The position numbers were made by a program, and so were the translations under genes. Below are positions 48,623 to 55,383 of a stretch of DNA of 64,000 nucleotides, piece by piece. The stretch is from Propionibacteriaceae bacterium ZF39 (GTDB taxonomy: Bacteria; Actinomycetota; Actinomycetes; Propionibacteriales; Propionibacteriaceae). The notes under the pieces were generated by a model. It saw only the letters and a list, made by a program, of their open reading frames with translations, was not told the DNA's origin and did not search any database. The first letter of the stretch is position 1. Each line of letters starts with the position of its first letter. Location: the NCBI GenBank assembly GCA_039565995.1, contig CP154795.1, forward strand, positions 2,852,001 to 2,916,000. The letters run 5' to 3'.

Positions 48623-49188
48623 CCGCGGACGACCGGCTGGGTGCCACCCGGGACATCCGTCGGCAGGGTGCCGGGCGGGCCGAGCAGCGTGATGCCGTGG
48701 CGCTTGGCGCTGTCGTTGAGACGCGTCGCCAGTTCGGGGGTCATCTCCCAGCCGGGCTGCGGGCCGTCGACGGTGCAGGGCTCGCTCATCTCGCGGACGA
48801 AGTCCTCGAAGTTGGTCGGGCTGGTGATGGTGAACCACTTGGTGGAGACGTTCGGCAGCGACCGGAAGGTGTGGGGCAGATCGCGCGGCAGCACCATCGA
48901 GTCCCCCGCATAGAGCGTCACTTCTTCATCGCCGGCCCAATAGGTGATGCCGCCCTCGATGATGTAGTGGATCTCGTCCTCGACCTCGTGCTCGTGCAGC
49001 GGCGGCTGCGAGTCGGGGTGGGATTCGTGGTAATACATCATCAGCCTGCGGTCGGTCATCTCCCCGGTGAGGATGAACTCGATGCGGTCCCCGAGAAACC
49101 AGACGGCTTCCCGTTCGCTCGCCTTCGTGTAGCGCAGGCGGGTGCGCGGATCGACCTTGGCGGTGGTCTGCTCGGCGTTGTCGCCCAT
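48619..49188 (-). CDS. Cupin-domain protein (quercetin-dioxygenase-like)
   Basis: First gene of the catabolic operon, 189 aa. Cupin motif 1 can be seen in PPLHEHEVEDEIHYIIEGGITYWAG, with the His/His/Glu metal ligands, and motif 2 in DSMVLPRDLPHTFRSL with the fourth His. It may be a dioxygenase or an isomerase; the sequence alone does not decide. AAGGGA lies before ATG 49188. A TAACGT -10 candidate is at 49249-49244 on the minus strand. Confidence 0.82.
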   Translation of the reverse strand: MGDNAEQTTAKVDPRTRLRYTKASEREAVWFLGDRIEFILTGEMTDRRLMMYYHESHPDSQPPLHEHEVEDEIHYIIEGGITYWAGDEEVTLYAGDSMVLPRDLPHTFRSLPNVSTKWFTITSPTNFEDFVREMSEPCTVDGPQPGWEMTPELATRLNDSAKRHGITLLGPPGTLPTDVPGGTQPVVRG

Positions 49189-49300
49189 GGATCAGTCCCT
49201 TCGACTGCGGTGTCGCGGTGGGCCCGGCGGCCCGTTGACAGGAACGTTAGGCAGGCGCCTCTCGCCCTGTCCCGATCAGGAACGCCGTTCCGCAGAGATT

Positions 49301-49347
49301 GGATAGACCTTCAGCAGAAACCGGATAATGGGAGCAGGATTCGGATA
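49301..49347. promoter_or_regulatory. Three GGATA boxes, candidate AraC operator
   Basis: GGATA occurs at 49301, 49323 and 49343 in related contexts (GATTGGATAG, CCGGATAATG, TTCGGATAG), with spacings of 22 and 20 bp, about two helical turns. They lie between the araC-type gene and the cupin promoter, some 55-110 bp upstream of the inferred operon start, as expected for an AraC activator. Confidence 0.5.
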
Positions 49348-49380
49348 GTAGAACCGCGATGAGGCGGAGCCGGAGGTGGC

Positions 49381-50373
49381 ATGACGGACGACAACACCCA
49401 GGACTTTCTCGCCCTGCCCTCCCGCCGCCTGTTCGCCGGCACCGACCCCAAAGGACTTCACAACGCGATCAGCGACGTGACCGCCAACACCCACCGGATG
49501 CTGCTGACCGAGCCGAACGGGCCGCTGAGCGGTGAGGTGCACGGGCTCAAGTTGGGTCGCCTCGGACTCGTGTCGATCCGCTATTCACAGCCGCTCGCGG
49601 TCAACTCGCGCGCTACCCGGCGCCGGGTTCTGGTCGTGATTCCGCGCGCGCCCATGCAGGTCTTCTCGGGGGATCGGAGCTGGTTCTCCGATGCCCCGTT
49701 CGTGATGGGGACGCATCACAGCACGCGGGTCGTCCCCTCCCCCGGTCGTGGCGCCCTGCTGGTGGCGATGGACGCCGAACACCTCGAATACTCGATCGAG
49801 GCAGCCACGGGCCGGCGCTTCACCGAGCCGCTGCGGCTCACCTCCGAACACCGCCCCCTGCTGCTGGCGGCCTCCGACCTGGTGCGCTCAGCGGCCCTCG
49901 AGGTCTGCCGCGGCATCGAGCAGAACGATCCCGATGTCCAGGCCGACCTGCTGGCCCAGCACCTCTTCTCGGCCATCTCGATCGGCGTGAGCCCGTTCCT
50001 GCGCGAGACCCTGGAGCGGATGACGAGCCCGGGTCGGGGCTATGTCGAATCGGCGACGCGCTTCATCACCGACCACCTGGCGGAGGACCTGTCGGTGAGC
50101 CGCATCGCGCGCTGCTGCGGCATCAGCGAACGCCAGCTCCACACCGCCTTCAAGGAGCATCTCTCGATCGGTCCGGCCCAGTATGTGCGCGAGAAGCGCC
50201 TCCAGGGCGTACGCCGGCTGCTCACCGATCCCGAGTTCGCCGCCACCGGCACGGTCAGCGCAGCCGCTGCCCACGTGGGCGTGACCCACTTCGGGCGGTT
50301 CGCCAAGGCGTACGCCGAACGCTACGACGAGCCGCCGTCCCGCACGCTGGCGGACACCCGGGCGAAGGCCTGA
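49381..50373 (+). CDS. AraC-family transcriptional regulator
   Basis: Regulator of 330 aa, divergent from the cupin-led catabolic operon and its probable activator. The N-terminal half has the AraC-binding-like domain (TDPKGLHNAISDV, then RRVLVVIPRAPMQVF). The C-terminal half has two helix-turn-helix units (LSVSRIARCCGISERQLHTAFKEHL and GTVSAAAAHVGVTHFGRFAKAYAERY). GGAGG is 4 nt before the ATG. The 3-prime end overlaps the convergent metF fusion gene by 52 bp. Confidence 0.9.
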   Translation: MTDDNTQDFLALPSRRLFAGTDPKGLHNAISDVTANTHRMLLTEPNGPLSGEVHGLKLGRLGLVSIRYSQPLAVNSRATRRRVLVVIPRAPMQVFSGDRSWFSDAPFVMGTHHSTRVVPSPGRGALLVAMDAEHLEYSIEAATGRRFTEPLRLTSEHRPLLLAASDLVRSAALEVCRGIEQNDPDVQADLLAQHLFSAISIGVSPFLRETLERMTSPGRGYVESATRFITDHLAEDLSVSRIARCCGISERQLHTAFKEHLSIGPAQYVREKRLQGVRRLLTDPEFAATGTVSAAAAHVGVTHFGRFAKAYAERYDEPPSRTLADTRAKA

Positions 50374-51719
50374 CCGCGATATTCCCGGCACTCGACGACC
50401 CGCCCGTCGGCGATGCGCATGACGGCCACGATGTCGAAGACGGTCCCGGGCCCGTCGGCGGTGTGCATGGTCGCGCGGAGTTCGGTGACCACCTGGTCGC
50501 CGGCGACGATCAGGTTGGTGAGCTCGTGGCTCCACGAGCCCGAATCCGCCGAGCCCAGGTCGTCGAGGACAGCCTCGCGATGGTCGAATGCCCGCGCACC
50601 GGGTACGCCGTCGCCGACCACGCGCCAACTGACACCGGGGTCGAGCAGTGCGCCCATGGCGTCCCGGTCATCGTCAAGCCGGGCAGCCCAGAATCGGCGT
50701 ACAACCTCCACCGGCGGCAGGGCGAACCCGGACGCGGACGACGGAGAGACCGGAGAGGTGGGTCCGGGGCGCGACAGGTGTTGGGCCCTGGACAACTTCA
50801 GGTTGGCGTGAATGGCGCGCGTGGCGAGCGACCGGTTCAGCGTGAAGAAGTGGAGCCCGGGCGCGCCGCCGTCGAGCAGGTTCTCGGAGAGTTCGGTCGC
50901 CACCTCGAGGCCGATGGCGCGCACACTGGCGGGGTCGTCCTGATGGGCCCGCAGACGGGTGACCATCGACTCGGGCAGCGTGGCGCCCGACAGCTCGGCG
51001 AACCGCTCGATCTGCTTGATGTTGGTGACCGGCTGAATCCCGGGGATGATCGGCAGGTCACAACCCATCGCCCGCACACGCTCGACCAGCTCGAAATAGC
51101 GATCGGGCTCGAAGAACAGCTGCGTGATCGCGAAGGTCGCGCCCGCCTCGGCCTTGTCGACGAGGATGCGCGCATCGAGCTCCGGGTCGCGCTTGTCGGG
51201 ATGGATATCGGGGAACGCGGCCACTCCGATCGAGAAGTTGCCGAGCGAGGCGACCAGGCGGACCAACTCCGTCGCATTGGTGAGCCCCTCCGGGTGCTGC
51301 TCCCAGGGCGCGGTCGGCCCACCCGGGGGGTCTCCCCGGATGGCGAGGATGTGGCGGACGCCGGCGTCGGCGTACGCCCCCACGACCCGGCGCACGTCCT
51401 GGGCCGACTGGCTGACGCACGTGAGGTGGCCCATCGTGCGCAGGATCGTCTCCTGGGAGATCTTGCGCGTGACATTGATCGTGCGATCGCGGGTGGAGCC
51501 GTTGGCGCCATAGGTGACCGAAACGAAGTCCGGCGACAGCGCCTCGAGCTCGCGGATCGTGGTCCACAGCGTGCGCTCGGCGTCCTCGGAGGCCGGGGGG
51601 AAGAACTCGAACGAGAACAGCGGACGTTCTGCGGTCGCCAGCATCTCCTCGACCCGCGCCACGATCGACGGGTGGGGTGGGGGCGGGGTCGGGCCGCCGA
51701 CTCGGATAACGCTGGGCAT
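50322..51719 (-). CDS. metF: Methylenetetrahydrofolate reductase fused to a SnoaL-like domain
   Basis: Residues 1-317 are a MetF that reduces 5,10-methylene-THF to 5-methyl-THF for methionine synthesis: FSFEFFPPASEDAERTLW, SVTYGANGSTRDRT, HLTCVSQS, ILAIRGDPPGG and ATFAITQLFFEPDRYF. After a Pro/Ser-rich linker (318-335) comes a complete SnoaL-like domain (EVVRRFWAAR to ECREY) that is a paralogue of the protein at 48221-48622. The frame is uninterrupted. ATG 51719 lies 7 nt after TAGGGT (51732-51727), so it is probably leaderless; GTG 51728 is the alternative. MetF normally ends near 300 aa. Confidence 0.9.
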   Translation of the reverse strand: MPSVIRVGGPTPPPPHPSIVARVEEMLATAERPLFSFEFFPPASEDAERTLWTTIRELEALSPDFVSVTYGANGSTRDRTINVTRKISQETILRTMGHLTCVSQSAQDVRRVVGAYADAGVRHILAIRGDPPGGPTAPWEQHPEGLTNATELVRLVASLGNFSIGVAAFPDIHPDKRDPELDARILVDKAEAGATFAITQLFFEPDRYFELVERVRAMGCDLPIIPGIQPVTNIKQIERFAELSGATLPESMVTRLRAHQDDPASVRAIGLEVATELSENLLDGGAPGLHFFTLNRSLATRAIHANLKLSRAQHLSRPGPTSPVSPSSASGFALPPVEVVRRFWAARLDDDRDAMGALLDPGVSWRVVGDGVPGARAFDHREAVLDDLGSADSGSWSHELTNLIVAGDQVVTELRATMHTADGPGTVFDIVAVMRIADGRVVECREYRGQAFARVSASVRDGGSS

Positions 51720-51726
51720 GGCGGAC

Positions 51727-51732
51727 ACCCTA
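51727..51732 (-). promoter_or_regulatory. Leaderless -10 box of metF
   Basis: TAGGGT on the minus strand, 7 nt before ATG 51719. The divergent idsA-type gene has its own box 27 bp away, so the two promoters are nearly back to back. Confidence 0.55.
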
Positions 51733-51758
51733 GGTCAGCCTTACCTCCCAAGGCCCCC

Positions 51759-51764
51759 TAGGCT
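51759..51764 (+). promoter_or_regulatory. Leaderless -10 box of the polyprenyl synthase gene
   Basis: TAGGCT followed by exactly 6 nt and GTG 51771, with no Shine-Dalgarno. Confidence 0.6.
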
Positions 51765-51770
51765 CAGGGT

Positions 51771-52865
51771 GTGAGCACCCTTCTTGATCCCGCCGACCCG
51801 TTGTCCGCCGACCTCCTGGCGCAGATCAACGCCGAGATCGACTCCTTCCTCGACGACCAGCGTCCCCTGTTGGACGATGTGGGCTCCGAGGCGCTGGTGC
51901 TGGGCAACCTGGCGCGCATGTTCACCGACGGCGGCAAGCGCCTGCGGCCGGCGTTCTGCATCTGGGGCGCGGTCGCCGCGGGTGGGATTCCCGCCGATCC
52001 GGCCCCGCTCCTGCGGGCCGCTGCGGCCCTCGACATGTTGCACGTCGGCATCCTCGTCCACGACGACGTGATGGACGCGTCGGCGACGCGTCGGGGCCTA
52101 CCCGCCGCCCACGTACAGCTCGCCAATCGCCACCAGGACGAGGGGCTCCTCGGGTCGGGGGCGGCGTTCGGGCGGGCCGGGGCCATCCTGCTCGGCGACC
52201 TCATGCAGCTGTGGTCGGTCGAGATGCTCGACTCCTCGGGACTGGATGCCGCGCGGCTGACCGCCGCCCGCCCGGTGCTCGCGCGGATGCGGACCGAGGT
52301 CACGTGCGGCCAGTTCCTCGACGTCCATGTGCAGCACGAACCCATTCGCGATCCCCAGCACGCCCTGCTCGCGGCGGCGCGCGTTGTCGAATACAAGACG
52401 GCGAAATACACCGTGCAGCGTCCGGTGCAGTTCGGCGCGACGCTGGCGGGTGGGAGCGACGAACTGCTGACCGCGTTGGAGGCGTACGGGTCCGCGCTCG
52501 GCCGGGCCTTCCAGTTCCGCGACGATCTCCTGGGGGTGTTCGGGGACGAGGCAGAAACCGGCAAACCCGCCGGTGATGACCTCCGCGAGGGCAAGCGGAC
52601 CGTGCTCGTCGCGCATGCGTACGCCGGCACCACCGACGCCGGCCGACGCCTTCTCGATGCGCGGCTCGGCGATCCCGGGCTCGATGCCGATGGTGTTGCC
52701 GACCTGCGCGGTGTCATCATCGAATCGGGTGCTCCCGACGTTGTGGAGGCCATGATCACCGAAGGATTCGACGGCGCGATCGCCGCGCTGGATGCCCCGA
52801 TGACCCAGGCCGGCCGGCAGGCGCTGCACTCGCTGGCCTATGCCGCGACCCAGCGGCACACCTGA
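51771..52865 (+). CDS. Polyprenyl diphosphate synthase (IdsA/GrcC-like)
   Basis: trans-Isoprenyl diphosphate synthase of 364 aa that elongates allylic diphosphates with IPP; the product length is not certain. The first aspartate-rich motif is LVHDDVMD after GGKRLRPAF, and the second is FQFRDDLLGVFGD. KTAKYTVQRPVQFGA and DDLREGKRTVL are also typical. It is divergent from metF, the same arrangement as idsA2 in mycobacteria, which favours a geranylgeranyl diphosphate synthase for isoprenoids. Confidence 0.92.
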   Translation: MSTLLDPADPLSADLLAQINAEIDSFLDDQRPLLDDVGSEALVLGNLARMFTDGGKRLRPAFCIWGAVAAGGIPADPAPLLRAAAALDMLHVGILVHDDVMDASATRRGLPAAHVQLANRHQDEGLLGSGAAFGRAGAILLGDLMQLWSVEMLDSSGLDAARLTAARPVLARMRTEVTCGQFLDVHVQHEPIRDPQHALLAAARVVEYKTAKYTVQRPVQFGATLAGGSDELLTALEAYGSALGRAFQFRDDLLGVFGDEAETGKPAGDDLREGKRTVLVAHAYAGTTDAGRRLLDARLGDPGLDADGVADLRGVIIESGAPDVVEAMITEGFDGAIAALDAPMTQAGRQALHSLAYAATQRHT

Positions 52866-52876
52866 TCGGAGGCGCC

Positions 52877-53419
52877 GTGCGTGCGCTGCAGTTGATCTAT
52901 TCGTTCTTCCTCGGCCTTGCCGTGGTCGGCTTCGTCGGGATCGGGCTCGACACCTTCTATCCCAATCCGGATTATCCGACCGACCTCCAGTCCGGGCCCT
53001 CACCCGCCCCTGCCCAGGAGGCCCAGCAGGCGTACCAACAGGCCTATGAATCCTGGAGCCTCATCACCAGCATCATCCTGCTGGTCGTGGCCACCGCGAT
53101 CCTGGTGGTCGGCCTTGCGCTGGGTGAACGCTTCGTGGTCCTGGCCAACGGCCTGTTGCTGGGCGGTCTTTTCACGATGGTGCACGCCGTCGGCCGCTCG
53201 ATCGGCACCGACAGCATTCTGCGCTTCGTGGTCATCACCGTGGCACTGCTCGTGACGATCGGTGTGGGGTGGTTCAAGTTTGCGCGGCAGTCACCATTGG
53301 CGGCGCGTACGCCGGCGGGGGCCATCGCGGAGGGCGCCACGGCCGACGCGGATCTCACCCGGCGCGTGGCCGAACTGGAGAATCGCCTCGAAGCCCTGCG
53401 CCGGGCGCTGGGCGGCTAG
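52877..53419 (+). CDS. Hypothetical four-helix membrane protein
   Basis: I do not recognise a named family. The 180-aa protein has a first membrane helix at about residues 8-25 and a Pro/Ala/Gln-rich extracytoplasmic loop. Three more helices follow (about 61-80, 88-106 and 113-131), and a C-terminal tail ends in a short leucine heptad coiled coil (LTRRVAELENRLEALRRAL). GGAGG precedes the GTG, 11 nt after the polyprenyl synthase gene, so they are likely co-expressed. Confidence 0.7.
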   Translation: MRALQLIYSFFLGLAVVGFVGIGLDTFYPNPDYPTDLQSGPSPAPAQEAQQAYQQAYESWSLITSIILLVVATAILVVGLALGERFVVLANGLLLGGLFTMVHAVGRSIGTDSILRFVVITVALLVTIGVGWFKFARQSPLAARTPAGAIAEGATADADLTRRVAELENRLEALRRALGG

Positions 53420-53553
53420 ACACGCCGGACGTCCTGGGACGATGTGCCGTAGGGCACGAGTTCCGATGAGGCGCGCGGTGTCGAGAATCAGGTCGTGCCA
53501 TTTGGCATGCCTTGAGCTGCCGGTCGGGAGTGGCGCGTCCGAAAGTCCCAGGC

Positions 53554-53925
53554 TCAGATCAGCACCACGGCAAAGGGCGGTTCCTGGGTGACGCGCTCCC
53601 CGAGCACATGCCTCAGGCGCGCCCAGTCATCGGCGTGATACACGGCCATGTCCTGCCAGCCCGACCAGATCAGCGCGGTCGGGCGCTCGAGATCGGTCAG
53701 GCAGTCCCACAGGGCATCCAGATTGGCCCCGTAATAATCGGGGAATTCCAGCGCCTGGCCGATGCCGCGGAGGACCGCTTCCTTCGAGTACGCCCGCTCG
53801 AGCGTGCCGATCGTCCAGCCACTGGCGCGCAGCCGGCGCGTCAGGTCAGCCGGCGGGCGGCCCAGGCGATAGATCCCGGGCGTACCCTTCACCAGCCCGG
53901 CGGGAAGGTCAGCGAACGGCGTCAT
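53554..53925 (-). CDS. Barstar-family ribonuclease inhibitor
   Basis: Barstar-like inhibitor of 123 aa: GWTIGTLERAYSKEAVLRGIGQALEFPDYYGANLDALWDCLTDL contains the LEFPxYYGxNLDAL signature that plugs the RNase active site. ATG 53925 overlaps the stop of the upstream ribonuclease gene (ATGA), so inhibitor and enzyme are co-translated. The longer frame to 53967 lies inside the RNase gene. Expected to be cytoplasmic. Confidence 0.92.
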   Translation of the reverse strand: MTPFADLPAGLVKGTPGIYRLGRPPADLTRRLRASGWTIGTLERAYSKEAVLRGIGQALEFPDYYGANLDALWDCLTDLERPTALIWSGWQDMAVYHADDWARLRHVLGERVTQEPPFAVVLI

Positions 53926-54452
53926 CGTCGGATCCTCGAGAAGCTCTCGTAGTGGTCGTCTGTCCAATAGAAGATTCGATCATTGTCGCCCGTCACGATG
54001 CGGCGTGCCCCACGATTGCGCGAACCCGGCGTATCCACGGTGTATTCGCGGTAGTAGCCCCGGCGTTGTTGCGGCAGCAATCCCTCGAAGTTCCCGAAAG
54101 TCGACCCGTCCTTCGCATAGGGGAACGGTCCACCGGCATCGATCAATTCGAGGGTGTCGCGGGCCTCGCGCGGCAGTTCGGCCGCGGCGATCCAGGGCAG
54201 GCCCGACTGCGGGTCGGTGGCACCACCCTGGGTCGCGGCCCTCGTCGGCCCGCGGGTCGACCGTGCGGAGGTCGTCGTCCGCTCCCCCGGCGCGGCCGTC
54301 GTACGCTCGCCGCCCGCAGCCGAGGAGGCAGACCCGGGGGTCGCCGGAGCCGGCGTACCCGATGGGGAACCGCCCCCGCCGCCGAACACCAGCCAGGCGC
54401 CGAGCGCCACCAGCAGGACGACCGCCAGGGCCGCCCAGTGGGACCGCTTCAC
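53922..54452 (-). CDS. Guanyl-specific ribonuclease (barnase/RNase Sa-like), exported or anchored
   Basis: The 176-aa protein has one N-terminal hydrophobic segment (about residues 6-25) and then a Gly/Ser/Thr/Ala-rich stretch. The C-terminal microbial RNase fold has LPWIAAAELPREARDTLELI, FGNFEGLLPQ with the catalytic Glu, GARRIVTG with the Arg, and WTDDHYESF with the catalytic His. The segment acts either as a signal peptide or as an anchor; no lipobox Cys is seen. GTG 54452 overlaps the thiE stop (GTGA). Confidence 0.9.
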   Translation of the reverse strand: MKRSHWAALAVVLLVALGAWLVFGGGGGSPSGTPAPATPGSASSAAGGERTTAAPGERTTTSARSTRGPTRAATQGGATDPQSGLPWIAAAELPREARDTLELIDAGGPFPYAKDGSTFGNFEGLLPQQRRGYYREYTVDTPGSRNRGARRIVTGDNDRIFYWTDDHYESFSRIRR

Positions 54453-55234
54453 GCCTTCGGGGCGTCGTCTGCCGCAGGCTTCTCCGCCACGGGAATGAAC
54501 GGATCGGCGTTGAAGCCCTGCCGGAAGACGCTGTTGAGGAATTCCTGCATCGACTCGTCGGCGTCCCACGCCTCACGGAGCTTCGCGGCCAGTCGCTTGG
54601 CCGCGGCCTCGGCATCGGGGGCCTGCGTGATGGCCCGGGTCACCCAGACCCGGCGCGCGCCGGCTTCGATCACCTCATCGATCGTCCGCTCGTCGATGCC
54701 GCCGGAAGCGAACCACGGCTTCGAGTTCGGATCACCCGGAGGAATAGCCGTCGCAGTGAAGCGGACCAGATCGAGACCGGGCGCCGCGTACTCCGGATTG
54801 GGCCCGGAATTCCACACCGGCCCGATCGACAGATAGTTGACCTCCTGGTCGGCCGCAGCATCGCGGACGTCATCCGCGTCATGCGCCGACCGCCCGATCA
54901 GTGCCCACTGGTGCAGCTGCGGGCGGGCGACCTTCGGGGTGACATCGGCGCGACTCAGGTGGAGCGCGTCGCCGTTGAAGCGGTGGGCCAACGAGGCCGA
55001 TCCGTTCACGACCACGATGCCCTGATAGTGGTACGCCACAGTGCGCGCGATATCGAGCGCCTCGAGGAGCTTCTCCTCGGGCGCATCGTCCTGGCGCACC
55101 TGAAGAATGTCGACCCCACCGGCGAAGGCCTTGTCGACGAAATTCCCGAAGTCACCGGCCGCTTCGCGCAGATCGGTGCTGAGATAGAGCCGGGCGGTCT
55201 TCAGCCGCACATCCAGTCCCATGAGTGCTGTCAC
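54449..55234 (-). CDS. thiE: Thiamine phosphate synthase ThiE
   Basis: Couples hydroxymethylpyrimidine diphosphate and thiazole phosphate to thiamine phosphate. It has the ThiE TIM-barrel landmarks LYLSTDL, GGVDILQVRQDDAPEEKLLEAL, VVVNGSASLAHRFNGDALHLSR, VNYLSIGPVWNSGPNPEYAAPG and WFASGGIDERTIDEV. At 261 aa it is longer than usual because of a C-terminal helical extension of about 50 residues. The GTG at 55234 lies 6 nt after TAGGCT and has no ribosome binding site; ATG 55222 is the alternative. No TPP riboswitch is visible. Confidence 0.88.
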   Translation of the reverse strand: MTALMGLDVRLKTARLYLSTDLREAAGDFGNFVDKAFAGGVDILQVRQDDAPEEKLLEALDIARTVAYHYQGIVVVNGSASLAHRFNGDALHLSRADVTPKVARPQLHQWALIGRSAHDADDVRDAAADQEVNYLSIGPVWNSGPNPEYAAPGLDLVRFTATAIPPGDPNSKPWFASGGIDERTIDEVIEAGARRVWVTRAITQAPDAEAAAKRLAAKLREAWDADESMQEFLNSVFRQGFNADPFIPVAEKPAADDAPKA

Positions 55235-55240
55235 GCCGTC

Positions 55241-55246
55241 AGCCTA
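55241..55246 (-). promoter_or_regulatory. Leaderless -10 box of thiE-RNase-barstar
   Basis: TAGGCT on the minus strand, 6 nt before GTG 55234. It would drive the three coupled genes thiE, RNase and barstar. Confidence 0.55.
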
Positions 55247-55322
55247 GGACAGCTTCGGGGCTCACGCGACGCAACCCTGCGACACCCCGGCGTGGGTCCG
55301 CCTGCTCCCGCCCTCCGACTGC

Positions 55323-55328
55323 CTAGAC
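55323..55328 (+). promoter_or_regulatory. Candidate -10 box of the PASTA kinase gene
   Basis: TAGACT lies 55 nt before GTG 55384. Unlike the leaderless genes nearby, this transcript would carry a leader with TGGAG 8 nt before the start codon. Confidence 0.45.
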
Positions 55329-55383
55329 TCTGGCCAGGATTTGGCCCAGTCCCCTTCCCCAATTCTGTGTCTGGAGCGCCATC

